Shown here: positions 1-8,026 of the stretch, piece after piece | Numbering within the stretch: the stretch's first letter is position 1 | How the letters are laid out: every line of letters begins with the position of its first letter | NCBI GenBank assembly: GCA_005798445.1 | Contig: SYJG01000008.1 | Location: forward strand, 1-36,512 | Source: Planctomyces sp. | GTDB taxonomy: Bacteria > Planctomycetota > Planctomycetia > Planctomycetales > Planctomycetaceae | Length of the DNA: 36,512 bases | Reading direction: 5' to 3' | Translations under genes and position numbers: made by a program | Notes under the pieces: generated by a model | The model's database searches: none | What the model was told of the DNA's origin: nothing | Seen by the model: only the letters and a program-made list of their open reading frames with translations

Positions 1-18
1 CCAAAAGCCGCAATTCGT

Positions 19-44
19 GGTGGGTCTCGATGACTCGACCCACC
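19..44. repeat. palindromic intergenic hairpin downstream of xdhC
   Basis: An 8-bp inverted repeat, GGTGGGTC and GACCCACC, encloses a 10-base loop just past the xdhC stop codon. It looks like one of the short palindromic elements found in most gaps of this window. It has no T-run, so a terminator role is not shown. Confidence 0.55.
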
Positions 45-64
45 CTACATTTCTGCGATGACGG

Positions 65-1168
65 CTACGTTGGCGATGCCGCGAGTGACTCCAACAAGCT
101 GGGCCGGCGATACCGTTCTGGGATCTCGCCGAGATTTCGGTGCGCGATCAGTTCCGCCACGATGCTGACGGCGATCTCTGGCACGGTTTGCGATCCGATG
201 TCGAAACCCAATGGAGCGTACACGCGAGACAGAGCTTCGCGCGAGATGCCGTCGCGCAGCAAGTCCTCGAAAATCATCTTGATCTTTCGCTGACTGCCAA
301 TCAAACCGACGTATCGAGCGGGTGTCTCGGCGAGGTGATACAACGCCTCTTCGTCATGCTGATGTCCACGAGTTACGATCAGGCAATAGGTGTTGTGATC
401 GATGTCGAGTCCGCTGAGCGCAGCATCGATCTCGCCGACGATCAGCCGCTTCGCCTGCGGGAAGCGTTCGGCGTTGCAGTATTGCTCGCGATCATCGATG
501 GCCCAGACATCGAAGTCGCACGCGGAGGCCAGTTCGCCAACTTTTTGTCCGACGTGACCGGCTCCGACGATGACCAATCGGCAGCGACGCAGATGTGGCA
601 AGAAGGACACACCACCGGAGACATACGGCCGAGGCCGCTGCGACAACGGCCGCAAGCGCTGGCCGATCGAACTCGGTAGCGGCTTCGTCGTGCCGTCCTG
701 GCTGGCGGTCGCGATCACCTCGCCAGAATCGTTGAGCAGGAAACGATCGGTCGCTTGCCCGCCGGATTTCTCCGGGTCGAGGATCACGGCTTCGGTGCAG
801 CCCTGATCGGTGGCGAGCAGTTCCAACAGACGGCGGTAGTAGCCGAACTCCGCTTCGCTGCGAACAGGATCGACCAGCATCTTCATCCGGCCGCCGCAGA
901 TCAGTCCGTCGTCCCAGCCGTAATCGCTGTCGAGATTGAACGTCATCAATTCCGTTTGACCGGCATCGAGCAATCGCAACGCGCGCCGCTTGACCTCCGC
1001 CTCGACGCAGCCTCCGCCGAGCGTTCCGACTTGCGAGCCATCCGGGAAGACGAGCATCGTCGCCCCCGCCTTCTGCGGCGTCGAACCGCGAGTCTCGACG
1101 AGTGCCGTGTACGCAACCGGCTGATGACGCAAAACCGCTTCGCTCAATTGTTGAAGAACGTGGTGCAT
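65..1168 (-). CDS. xdhC: XdhC/CoxI family protein
   Basis: This protein belongs to the XdhC/CoxI family, whose members bind molybdenum cofactor and help insert it, after sulfuration, into xanthine dehydrogenase or CO dehydrogenase-type enzymes. From the ATG at 1168 it has 367 residues. The N-terminal XdhC domain carries ETRGSTPQ (25-32) and the glycine- and cysteine-rich GTLGGGC (48-54). The C-terminal Rossmann domain carries VGAGHVG (201-207), TRGHQHDEEAL (266-276) and GSQRK (291-295). An in-frame extension to 1225 exists, but it would run toward the terminator at 1239-1266, so the internal ATG is preferred. No molybdoenzyme subunit is in the window, so the client enzyme is unknown; it could lie to the left. 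Confidence 0.9.
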   Translation of the reverse strand: MHHVLQQLSEAVLRHQPVAYTALVETRGSTPQKAGATMLVFPDGSQVGTLGGGCVEAEVKRRALRLLDAGQTELMTFNLDSDYGWDDGLICGGRMKMLVDPVRSEAEFGYYRRLLELLATDQGCTEAVILDPEKSGGQATDRFLLNDSGEVIATASQDGTTKPLPSSIGQRLRPLSQRPRPYVSGGVSFLPHLRRCRLVIVGAGHVGQKVGELASACDFDVWAIDDREQYCNAERFPQAKRLIVGEIDAALSGLDIDHNTYCLIVTRGHQHDEEALYHLAETPARYVGLIGSQRKIKMIFEDLLRDGISREALSRVYAPLGFDIGSQTVPEIAVSIVAELIAHRNLGEIPERYRRPSLLESLAASPT

Positions 1169-1238
1169 GACGGATCGGAGGCTCCTGCGAATGTCTGCGG
1201 GCGTCGGTACGAGGGAATCAAACACATTCCAAACAAAA

Positions 1239-1266
1239 AGGTCTTCTCACGCGAGCGAGAAGACCT
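1239..1266 (-). terminator. intrinsic terminator after the small acidic gene
   Basis: A perfect 10-bp stem (AGGTCTTCTC / GAGAAGACCT) closes an 8-base loop. On the minus strand a T-rich tail, TTTTTGTTT, follows directly. It lies 30 bases past the stop of the small gene at 1296-1511 and upstream of the chosen xdhC start. The plus strand also has a T-run a few bases after the stem, so it may act in both directions. Confidence 0.85.
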
Positions 1267-1295
1267 ATTGTTTTTTGGCGATGTCGAAACCACGG

Positions 1296-1511
1296 TCAGA
1301 ATTTCGCGGTGTCTTTCAGGGATTCGAGTTCCGAATTGAGTGGCAGGTCCGACGCGAGCAGTGAATGGCACTCCAAATCGGAGTAATCCAGTTCTTGCTC
1401 GGATGCGTCCCACTCAAATTCGTGTCCGAGCGACACCGCATCGAGATCAGAAATTGGAACTGGAGGGCGATCCGTCGCCGTTAGCTCCTCGGTCGAAAAA
1501 ATGACGGACAT
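1296..1511 (-). CDS. small acidic hypothetical protein (71 aa)
   Basis: I do not recognise this 71-residue protein. It begins MSVIFSTEELTATD and is rich in Asp, Glu, Ser and Leu, with a single Cys and no membrane segment. The ATG at 1511 has a purine-rich ribosome binding site (GAAGAGG) about seven bases upstream. A strong intrinsic terminator (1239-1266) follows the stop, and another terminator (1563-1593) separates it from eboE, so it looks like an independent transcription unit. Its A/T-rich leader contrasts with the GC-rich surroundings. The signals around the frame are the main reason to call it a gene; the function is unknown. Confidence 0.6.
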   Translation of the reverse strand: MSVIFSTEELTATDRPPVPISDLDAVSLGHEFEWDASEQELDYSDLECHSLLASDLPLNSELESLKDTAKF

Positions 1512-1562
1512 GAAAAACCTCTTCAAAAGAAACGAGAAAAGAACGGAACACCAAAACGAACA

Positions 1563-1593
1563 AAATAAAAACTGGCGGACAAACTACCCGCCA
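1563..1593 (-). terminator. intrinsic terminator downstream of eboE
   Basis: The stem TGGCGG / CCGCCA (1573-1593) has a 9-base loop and is followed on the minus strand by GTTTTTATTT. This is a canonical rho-independent terminator placed after eboE and before the small acidic gene. Confidence 0.75.
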
Positions 1594-1612
1594 AATCTGA
1601 AGGGAAAATGAA

Positions 1613-1660
1613 GCTCGGCCTCCGTGCGAAGAAACAAAACCAAAAACACGGCGGCCGAGC
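1613..1660 (-). repeat. long hairpin just after the eboE stop
   Basis: GCTCGGCC-T-CCGTG pairs with CACGG-C-GGCCGAGC, giving 13 of 14 paired positions around a roughly 20-base A/C-rich loop. It begins 17 bases past the eboE stop codon. It could be a first termination or RNA-stabilising hairpin, with the T-tailed hairpin at 1563-1593 following it. Confidence 0.55.
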
Positions 1661-1676
1661 GAAAAATCGGGAAGGT

Positions 1677-2855
1677 TCACCGTCCGGCCAGCAATTCGCG
1701 GGTGGCGGACAGTTCGCGGGCTAAGCCAGTAACCAGGTCGGGCTTATCGCCGCCGGGGAGGACGTTCCAGGTGTAAGTCTCGACCTCCAAATGGGGGGCA
1801 TAGGCCAACTTTGTGACCGCGTCCAACGCAATTTTGAGATCGGCCCGCGTCGTCTCGAGCGGTCCGACCCGCTCGGCATCGACCGGAACGTGAAAATGAA
1901 TCCGCCAGCAGTCAGCGTCGGCGAACTCTGAGGGGGGAGTCCGAGCCAACTCGGTCGTCAGGTCCAACACTCGCCGCACCTCGCCAGACGGTGACCGAGC
2001 AAACGTCTGATGCAGATAGCGCGGCTCGACAAAATGAGCCAGCGCCTCGCGTGCCGCCGGGTTTGCGCCGGGATTCGTCATTTGCAGAGCACAGGTGATG
2101 TGAACCTTGTTGATCTGGATGTCCTCGCGAGCCAGCGACGCGATCGACTCGGCAACATCCTCGAACTCGACCGACTGATGGCAGACGTCGTAGCAGACAC
2201 CCAAATGCCGCTCGACCGCTTCAAGAGCGCTTTCGTTTGCCGCTCGGTCGCGCAGCCGACGGAAGAAGGCGATCGTCTCGGCCGTCGTTTCGAGCACGCA
2301 GCACGGCTCCGGTTCGATCGCCAATCGAATCGTCTGCCCGGTCTCGGACTCCAACCGAGCCAACCGCCGCGCGAACTCGATCAGATTGCGAATGCAATTC
2401 GCCTCGAAGTCTGTCGCCGTCGCGAGCGATTTGAACCCGAGCGGAACCGTCGAGAGGCTCCCCTCCGCGCCGTCCGGCAACGTCGCGCGAATCAGCTCGG
2501 CCAGCACGCGAGCGCAATCCCACGAGTACTCCAACCGGCTGGGCTGAGTCCAATCAGGCAAATAGACGTTCTCTTTGACCCGCTCGCTGTGAAAGTCGCC
2601 GAACGGAAAGGCGTTGAGCGTGTAAGTACACAGCCCCAATTCCGCGACGCGCGACGCGAAGCGTTTCGAACCGTCTGCCTGTGCCAACAATTCGCGGATC
2701 ACCGGCTGAGCCAACCACAATCCCGCCGCCAGCGGCGAGCCAAATCGCTGTCCGGCCGGCACCGTGAACTCGGTTAGTCCACGCTCGACCTGAGCCACCG
2801 TCAGGCCCGGATGCACGTTGGTGCAATAACTCAGCGGCAACGAACTCAACGACAT
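1677..2855 (-). CDS. eboE: metabolite traffic protein EboE
   Basis: This 392-residue protein has the EboE hallmark near its start (PLSYCTNVHPG, about residues 8-18) and is expected to adopt a xylose-isomerase-like TIM barrel. EboE belongs to the ebo gene set known from cyanobacteria and other bacteria, which has been linked to export or trafficking of metabolites to the periplasm. The biochemical reaction is unknown. The frame starts 13 bp after the stop of the upstream ABC-type permease (2869-4209), so the two are probably co-transcribed. No other ebo gene (eboA-D, eboF) is visible, so this copy is an orphan. Two hairpins follow the stop. Confidence 0.82.
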   Translation of the reverse strand: MSLSSLPLSYCTNVHPGLTVAQVERGLTEFTVPAGQRFGSPLAAGLWLAQPVIRELLAQADGSKRFASRVAELGLCTYTLNAFPFGDFHSERVKENVYLPDWTQPSRLEYSWDCARVLAELIRATLPDGAEGSLSTVPLGFKSLATATDFEANCIRNLIEFARRLARLESETGQTIRLAIEPEPCCVLETTAETIAFFRRLRDRAANESALEAVERHLGVCYDVCHQSVEFEDVAESIASLAREDIQINKVHITCALQMTNPGANPAAREALAHFVEPRYLHQTFARSPSGEVRRVLDLTTELARTPPSEFADADCWRIHFHVPVDAERVGPLETTRADLKIALDAVTKLAYAPHLEVETYTWNVLPGGDKPDLVTGLARELSATRELLAGR

Positions 2856-2868
2856 GATGCCCCCTCGA

Positions 2869-4209
2869 TTATCCGCGCCGAATCGCTTCCATCGGCGACA
2901 ACCGCATCGCCCAGACGGCGGGATACAAGCCCCCTAGCAACCCGACGACCGTGCTGAAAACGACACTGAATGCCAGCAGGCCCGGACTTGCGAACAAATT
3001 CACTCGGTCGGGCCAGCGAGCGTTGACGACCACCGTCACCGTCCAACCGATCGCCGCACCCAGCGCTCCGCCTCCCAGGCCGAGCGACGCACTCTCGACC
3101 GTGATCAGCTTCAACACGTCCCACGGCGACCAGCCGTTGGCTTTGAGGATTCCGAATTCGATGACCCGTTCGGTGACGCTCATCAGCATCGTGTTGACGA
3201 TGCTCAGGACGGCGATCGTCATGCCGATGCCGGTCAGCAGCGCGAGGATCAGATTCAAATCCTCGCTCAGCTCCTTGAAGCGATCGGAGAAATCGGAAGC
3301 ATTGCGAACTTCGACCGGCGACGGCGTCTTCGGCTTTGCTTTCGGTGGCGCGGATGTTGGTTCGGTTTCCGGCGAAGCGGTCTCGGAGTTGGCCCCCGCG
3401 AATGTGTTCGCCAACCAGGCAACGACGCTCTTCGATTCGGGCTTGTTCGACCCGCTCGGCTGTCCCAATCCCGCCAGCGCCAGCAGCGACATCGGCGAGC
3501 CGGTCGTCAGCGTGCGATCCTGCAACAGCTCTTTGACCCGACGAGCGAGTTCTTCGTTCGAGACGCTTCCGTCTGGTTCGATGTAAAACCCGCTGACTGC
3601 TTGTGGGTCGAACCAGCCAAGCTGCCTCAGCGCGTCGGCATCGACCAGGATCGCGATATCCAGCAGTAGCGAGCCGACGTGGTACAAGCCGACGACCTCG
3701 AACTCGATCCCATTGACGCTCAGCGTGTCGCCGATTTTCTTGTGATGTTCCTCGGCGATCTGCCGGCTGATGACGATCTTCCGCTCGCCGACGTCGTCCG
3801 GTTTCAAGAACCGCCCCTCGATCATCGACTCGGTGTAGACCCCTTTCCGCAATTTGATCCGCGAGGGGATATCGACTCCGAACAAAAATCGCGGCGGAGC
3901 CATCACTGGTTTCTCTTCGATGATGTTGGCTCGCATCCAAACTTCAGGAGCCACGACATGCACGCCGGGGACGCGCTCCATGTCCGACTTCCAGTCCTTC
4001 GGCAACCGCGAGAACAACGGAATCGGTGCCCCCGCCTGCATCACGATCAAACCGGGGATGCTCTTGAAGCTCCGGTCAAACGTCTGTTCCAGCCCGCGAG
4101 CGACCGAGAACAGCCCCACCATTCCCGCGATCGCGACCGTCAGCCCCAGCAACGACAACGCCGAACGCGCCGGCCGGCTGAGCAAATTGCGAAGGGCGAA
4201 TTTCCACAT
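2869..4209 (-). CDS. ABC transporter permease, MacB/FtsX family
   Basis: This 446-residue inner-membrane protein has the MacB/FtsX layout: a first transmembrane helix after a basic start (about residues 15-40), a large periplasmic domain with the MacB-type core (about 45-320), then three C-terminal helices ending in YPAVWAMRLSPMEAIRRG. That ending is typical of lipoprotein-release and MacB-type permeases. A Pro/Thr/Lys-rich linker interrupts the periplasmic region at about 285-305. Proteins of this type use ATP hydrolysis by a partner ATPase to move lipoproteins, peptides or drugs across the envelope. No ATPase gene adjoins it on either side, so the partner must be encoded elsewhere. It precedes eboE by 13 bp. 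Confidence 0.88.
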   Translation of the reverse strand: MWKFALRNLLSRPARSALSLLGLTVAIAGMVGLFSVARGLEQTFDRSFKSIPGLIVMQAGAPIPLFSRLPKDWKSDMERVPGVHVVAPEVWMRANIIEEKPVMAPPRFLFGVDIPSRIKLRKGVYTESMIEGRFLKPDDVGERKIVISRQIAEEHHKKIGDTLSVNGIEFEVVGLYHVGSLLLDIAILVDADALRQLGWFDPQAVSGFYIEPDGSVSNEELARRVKELLQDRTLTTGSPMSLLALAGLGQPSGSNKPESKSVVAWLANTFAGANSETASPETEPTSAPPKAKPKTPSPVEVRNASDFSDRFKELSEDLNLILALLTGIGMTIAVLSIVNTMLMSVTERVIEFGILKANGWSPWDVLKLITVESASLGLGGGALGAAIGWTVTVVVNARWPDRVNLFASPGLLAFSVVFSTVVGLLGGLYPAVWAMRLSPMEAIRRG

Positions 4210-4284
4210 GTTTTTCGTCCCGCGACCGAATTGGAATCCTCAATGTGAGTCTCTTGCCGCGAGGCAGACGATCCAACTTTGATC

Positions 4285-4302
4285 GCGAGCGGTTTAGCTC
4301 GC
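4285..4302. repeat. short palindrome containing the leuD stop codon
   Basis: GCGAGC and GCTCGC enclose the loop GGTTTA, which holds the TAA stop codon of leuD (4294-4296, minus strand). It has no T-run. It may be a minimal member of the palindromic repeat class of this genome. Confidence 0.4.
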
Positions 4303-4890
4303 CGCGAAGTGATTCAGGTACGGCAACTTCGCCGCCGTCGCCGCGATGCCCGGCTTGTTGTCGAGCAGTTGGCCAAGGAAATCCCACTGCCCGGTCGTCA
4401 ACGACTGCCGAGCGCTGTCCGGCATCGTCACCTTGGCACAGATCGAGCCGGTGCGAACTTCGCTTGCCATCAGATCGACGGTCACCGCCAGCTTCGGATC
4501 GGCTTGAATCGCCGCGCCCATTTTGTCGAGGTCCGCTCGCGTGGCGCAGACGCACGGAATTCCCAGCGACGTGCAGTTGCCGAAAAAGATTTCCGCGAAC
4601 GACTCTGCCACGATCGCCTTGACACCCCAACGCAGCAGCGACTGCGGCGCGTGCTCGCGAGACGAACCGCAGCCAAAGTTCCGGCCGGCGATCAACACGT
4701 TCGCCCCGGCGAATCGCGGATCGTCGAAGGGATGCCGCGAATCCTGCTTGCGGTCGTCCTCGAAGGCGTGTTCGCCCAACCCGTCGAACGTCACGCAACG
4801 CAGGTAGCGGGCGGGGATGATCCGATCGGTATCAATGTCATCCAACAACAACGGCACGGCGGTGCCAGAAACAGTTTCAATCGTTTGCAT
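4294..4890 (-). CDS. leuD: 3-isopropylmalate dehydratase small subunit
   Basis: LeuD is the small (swivel-domain) subunit of isopropylmalate isomerase, which converts 2-isopropylmalate to 3-isopropylmalate in leucine biosynthesis. The 198 residues match the family length. Family motifs are [13 protein letters not shown] (18-30) and the swivel loop [14 protein letters not shown] (69-82). The large subunit leuC, which carries the 4Fe-4S cluster, is not in the window. The gene is transcribed divergently from the DUF1501 gene, and the 183-bp gap between them is half filled by the palindrome at 4936-5027. Confidence 0.95.
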   Translation of the reverse strand: MQTIETVSGTAVPLLLDDIDTDRIIPARYLRCVTFDGLGEHAFEDDRKQDSRHPFDDPRFAGANVLIAGRNFGCGSSREHAPQSLLRWGVKAIVAESFAEIFFGNCTSLGIPCVCATRADLDKMGAAIQADPKLAVTVDLMASEVRTGSICAKVTMPDSARQSLTTGQWDFLGQLLDNKPGIAATAAKLPYLNHFAAS

Positions 4891-4935
4891 GATTCTCGTC
4901 GCAGGCTAGAAGTTCTCGAAAACGTCGGCAAATAG

Positions 4936-5027
4936 TAACCCGAAGCGTCAGCGAGGGCGAACGCTCCAGAACGCTTCGCCGCAAACCAAGTCCGCAAAAC
5001 ACTCGCCCTCGCTGACGCTTCGGGTTA
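4936..5027. repeat. palindromic element, family A copy 1
   Basis: Two perfectly complementary 25-bp arms (4936-4960 and 5003-5027, beginning TAACCCGAAGCGTCAGC) flank a 42-base loop. Family A recurs at 13138-13226 and 17903-17990 with the same arms and different loops. This copy lies between two divergently transcribed genes, where a terminator would have no obvious use. Confidence 0.9.
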
Positions 5028-5073
5028 GTCTGACGGCGATTCCAACGCCACAACCGGACTCCGTGAGTTGCCG

Positions 5074-6513
5074 ATGCCCGCCTCCTGGCCCGATCACCAG
5101 CCGCCCCTCACGCACCGACCGCGAGTCTCGCGGCGCGAGTGGCTGCGTGTCGGCGGACTGAGCTGGCTGGGACTGAACGAATTCCTGCTCCGCAGTCTGC
5201 GTCGTGAAGCGACGGCCCTCGGCGACGACCAGTCGAAGCCTGTCGGCAAAGCCAAACGCTGCGTGTTCATCTTCCTCTTCGGCGGGCCGAGCCACATCGA
5301 CTTGTGGGACATGAAGCCGAACGCGCCGGAGAACGTGCGCGGCATCTTCCAAACGATTGCCACTTCGGCGACCGGAATTCAACTTTCCGAGTTGCTACCG
5401 AATCTCGCAAAGCAGACGGACAAGCTCTGCCTGTTGCGGTCGATGACTCACGGCGATCCCGTTCACGGCACCGCGTGCAGCCAAGTCATCACCGGCCGCC
5501 CGCATCGCCGTCCCGGTACGACTGACACGCTCGCCCCGGACGATTGGCCGTCCCTCTCGGCAACGGTGATGCGCTACGGCAAGGCCGTCGGCGGGATGCC
5601 CTCATCCGTCGTGCTGCCGTGGTACTTGATGTTCCCCAGCCAAGGAGCACGCATCGCCGGTCAGTCGGGGGGCTTGATGGGGGAGATGCACAACGCCTTC
5701 CTGATCGACGGCGATCCGAGCCGCACCGACTTCTCGGTCCCCGGCATTCGTTTGCCGAGCGACGTTCCCGCCGCTCGACTGCTGCGCCGCGAGGGACTAC
5801 TCCGCGAAGTGGACGACGTGCGGCGAGTTCTCAACGAAGGCCCGCGCAGCCAACTGATCGGCGATCAATACCGGCAAGCCTTCTCGATGATCTCCGGCGA
5901 ACAAACCGCCGCCGCGTTTGACCTCGACCGTGAGACACCGGCAACTCGCGAACGCTACGGCCCGCACAAATTCGGACAGAGCTTGTTGCTCGCGCGGCGA
6001 CTGGTCGAACGGGACGTGTCACTCGTCACCGTCAATTGGGACGACGAAACCCGCGACGAAAAGCAGTCGCCGTTTTGGGACACGCACCACGACAACTTCA
6101 ATCGGCTGAAGAAACTCGCTCCCGTTTTCGACCGAGCGTTCGCCGCGTTCCTGTTTGATCTGCACGAGCGCGGATTGCTCGACGACACGCTGGTCGTCGC
6201 GCTCGGGGAGTTCGGCCGCTCGCCGAAGATCGGCCAGTTCACGCAGAACGCGGCGACGGAAAAGACCGGCCGCGATCACTGGCCTCACGTCTTCACCGCG
6301 CTGGTCGCCGGCGGCGGCACTCCGCGCGGGCATATCTTCGGAGCGTCCGACCGGTTGGGTGCCTACGTCGCCGACAAACCCGTCTCCCCCGCCGACCTCG
6401 CCGCCACGATGCTGACACATCTCGGCGTTGATCCGAGTCAACGCTATCACGCTCCGTTGCTCGGCGAATCGTTCCCGATCTGCACCGGGCATCCCATCCG
6501 CGATTGGAGCTGA
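5074..6513 (+). CDS. Tat-exported DUF1501 protein
   Basis: DUF1501 proteins are exported, alkaline-phosphatase-like proteins that are strongly expanded in planctomycetes, often beside DUF1549/DUF1553 cytochrome genes. Here a twin-arginine signal SRREWLRVGGLSWLGL begins near residue 19. Family signatures follow: FLFGGPSHIDLWDMKP, GDPVHGTACSQVITGRPH and a C-terminal ALGEFGRSPKIG followed by GRDHWPH. The ATG at 5074 is chosen; a TTG two codons earlier is possible. The 479-residue length is normal. No DUF1549/1553 partner is in the window. The substrate is unknown. The next gene starts two bases after its stop codon, so translation is probably coupled. Confidence 0.9.
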   Translation: MPASWPDHQPPLTHRPRVSRREWLRVGGLSWLGLNEFLLRSLRREATALGDDQSKPVGKAKRCVFIFLFGGPSHIDLWDMKPNAPENVRGIFQTIATSATGIQLSELLPNLAKQTDKLCLLRSMTHGDPVHGTACSQVITGRPHRRPGTTDTLAPDDWPSLSATVMRYGKAVGGMPSSVVLPWYLMFPSQGARIAGQSGGLMGEMHNAFLIDGDPSRTDFSVPGIRLPSDVPAARLLRREGLLREVDDVRRVLNEGPRSQLIGDQYRQAFSMISGEQTAAAFDLDRETPATRERYGPHKFGQSLLLARRLVERDVSLVTVNWDDETRDEKQSPFWDTHHDNFNRLKKLAPVFDRAFAAFLFDLHERGLLDDTLVVALGEFGRSPKIGQFTQNAATEKTGRDHWPHVFTALVAGGGTPRGHIFGASDRLGAYVADKPVSPADLAATMLTHLGVDPSQRYHAPLLGESFPICTGHPIRDWS

Positions 6514-6515
6514 TC

Positions 6516-7316
6516 GTGATCCGACTGCAAGAGGTCGTCTCGTTTCTGCGCGAATTCGCACCGCCGGAACTCGCCGAAGATTGGGACAACGTCGGCCTGC
6601 TGATCGGCGACCCGGTCGACGAAATTCGATCGATCCTCACCTGCCTGACGCTGACACCGAACGTCGCCGACGAAGCGATCGCGCGCGGAGTGCAATTGAT
6701 CGTCACGCACCACCCGGTGCTGTTCCGCCCCGTCCAGCGACTGACCGCCGAGACCTCCGAAGGCCGGATGCTGCTTTCGCTGATCCGAGTCGGCATCTCG
6801 GTCTACAGCCCGCACACCAGCTACGACAGCGCGGCCGACGGCATCAACGCCCAACTCGCTCGGCTGCTTGAACTGCAAGACACTCAACCGCTGCGACCCA
6901 ACGCTGCGATCGCCAGCGACTTTTCGCCGATCGGTTCCGGTCGCTTCGGCACGCTGCCGCACACGACGTCACTGCGCGATTTGATCGAGCGCATCAAACT
7001 AGGGCTGGGCGTCTCGACCGTGCAATTCGTCGGCGACTTGGACCGCCCCATCAAAAAGCTCGGCATCGCCTGCGGTGCGGCGGCCGAGTTTCTGCGCGAC
7101 GCCGCCCAGCACGGCTGCGAGGCGCTGCTGACCGGCGAGGCTCGATTCCACTCGTGTCTCGAAGCCGAAGCCGCGAACATTGCCCTCATCCTCCCCGGCC
7201 ACTTCGCGACCGAGCGTCCAGCGATGGAGCAACTCGCGAACGTCTTGCACTCCCGATTCGCCGAGCTGATCGTCCAAGCCAGCCAGACCGAGTACGATCC
7301 GGTGAAGTTCGCGTGA
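6516..7316 (+). CDS. Nif3-like dinuclear metal-centre protein
   Basis: This protein belongs to the Nif3/YbgI family of toroidal hexameric proteins with a two-metal site. Some members are annotated as GTP cyclohydrolase I type 2, but the general function is unsettled. The expected metal ligands are visible: the His pair in THHPVLF (64-70), an Asp in SYDSAADGIN, and the C-terminal GHFATE (His and Glu). The N-terminal EDWDNVGLLIGDP is diagnostic. The GTG at 6516 is chosen because GGAG lies about eight bases upstream; a TTG at 6504, inside the previous gene, is the alternative. It starts two bases after the DUF1501 stop. Confidence 0.88.
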   Translation: MIRLQEVVSFLREFAPPELAEDWDNVGLLIGDPVDEIRSILTCLTLTPNVADEAIARGVQLIVTHHPVLFRPVQRLTAETSEGRMLLSLIRVGISVYSPHTSYDSAADGINAQLARLLELQDTQPLRPNAAIASDFSPIGSGRFGTLPHTTSLRDLIERIKLGLGVSTVQFVGDLDRPIKKLGIACGAAAEFLRDAAQHGCEALLTGEARFHSCLEAEAANIALILPGHFATERPAMEQLANVLHSRFAELIVQASQTEYDPVKFA

Positions 7317-7334
7317 TCGCCAACAAAAACCCCA

Positions 7335-7440
7335 CCCCACTGGGCTTGTCCCAGTGGCTCGTTGGCTTTTGCACTACTCCGTTTTCAACGGTCAGAAGTA
7401 GTGCGAAATCCAACGAGCCACCGGGACAAGCCCGGTGGGG
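7335..7440. repeat. palindromic twin-hairpin element, family B copy 1
   Basis: Two 31-base arms (7335-7365 and 7410-7440) are complementary at 29 positions, and the pairing extends into an inner GCACTACT / AGTAGTGC. Each arm is also a hairpin on its own: CCACTGGG with CCCAGTGG on the left, CCACCGGG with CCCGGTGG on the right. The two arm differences are compensatory within each half. Family B recurs at 12022-12128 and as a single half at 35579-35602. Confidence 0.9.
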
Positions 7441-7460
7441 TCTTCTCACAATCGAACCTC

Positions 7461-7874
7461 ATGCCCGAACGCACTCCCGCCACACTCTGGACACGAGCGA
7501 TGCGTCTTCGCTGTCCGCGTTGCGGCGAAGGGAAGCTCTTCGTCGGCTGGTTCGACATGCACGAGCGTTGCTCCGCCTGCAACCTGAAGTACGAACGAGC
7601 CCCTGGCTATTTCCTCGGTTCGACGTACTTCAACTACGGCCAGACAACCGTGACGATGGCAGCCGCATACATGATCCTGCACTTCGGCTACGACGTCCCG
7701 AAGAATTGGATCGTCCCGCCGCTGGCCGCCTATTGCGTCCTCTGGCCGCTGTTCTGGTTCCGCTACGCTCGCGGTCTGTGGCTGGCCTTCGACTGCTACT
7801 TCGACTCGACCGATTTCGAGTCCGATGACGGCGGCGGCGATGACTACGACGACTCAATGCCACCGCAAGAATGA
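7461..7874 (+). CDS. DUF983 membrane protein
   Basis: This 137-residue protein has the DUF983 plan: an N-terminal zinc-ribbon-like segment with two CxxC pairs (CPRC and CSAC) and GKLF between them, then ERAPGYFLGSTYFNYG, two hydrophobic helices and a very acidic tail (DDGGGDDYDDS). The function of DUF983 is not established; genes of this family are sometimes found near cytochrome oxidase genes, and here the oxidase cluster follows on the opposite strand. The ATG at 7461 is chosen because an upstream in-frame extension would be translated from repeat B. Confidence 0.85.
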   Translation: MPERTPATLWTRAMRLRCPRCGEGKLFVGWFDMHERCSACNLKYERAPGYFLGSTYFNYGQTTVTMAAAYMILHFGYDVPKNWIVPPLAAYCVLWPLFWFRYARGLWLAFDCYFDSTDFESDDGGGDDYDDSMPPQE

Positions 7875-7908
7875 TCCATATCCCAATTGAAAACCGCGCC
7901 TAGATTCG

Positions 7909-7988
7909 GGAGGGCGAGGCTCCTGCCGAGCCGGTGCGTGAATCCCGCGTTCTCTCCGACCCGGCTCGGCGGGAGCCTCGCCCTCCCC
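7909..7988. repeat. palindromic element between convergent genes, family C
   Basis: Two 27-bp arms (7909-7935 and 7962-7988) match at 26 positions and flank a 26-base loop. The element lies between the convergent DUF983 gene and the small CPMCK gene, so a bidirectional termination role is plausible. There is no clear T-run. Confidence 0.85.
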
Positions 7989-8026
7989 GCAATGAGCGCT
8001 GCTTTTATTGGAAACAGGATGAGCGT

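Noticed and set aside
140-679. Plus-strand open frame opposite xdhC
   Set aside because: It is an antisense shadow of a well-supported gene in GC-rich DNA and has no recognisable domain.
1447-1680. Minus-strand 77-codon frame between eboE and the small acidic gene
   Set aside because: It runs through two hairpins and a T-rich leader, with no ribosome binding site or recognisable protein features.
2010-2777. Plus-strand 255-codon frame opposite eboE
   Set aside because: Arg/Gln-rich composition typical of antisense frames in GC-rich DNA; the minus-strand gene has family motifs.
2846-3940. Minus-strand 364-codon frame overlapping the MacB-type permease
   Set aside because: Wrong-frame product, Arg-rich with no helices; the 446-residue frame has the expected permease layout.
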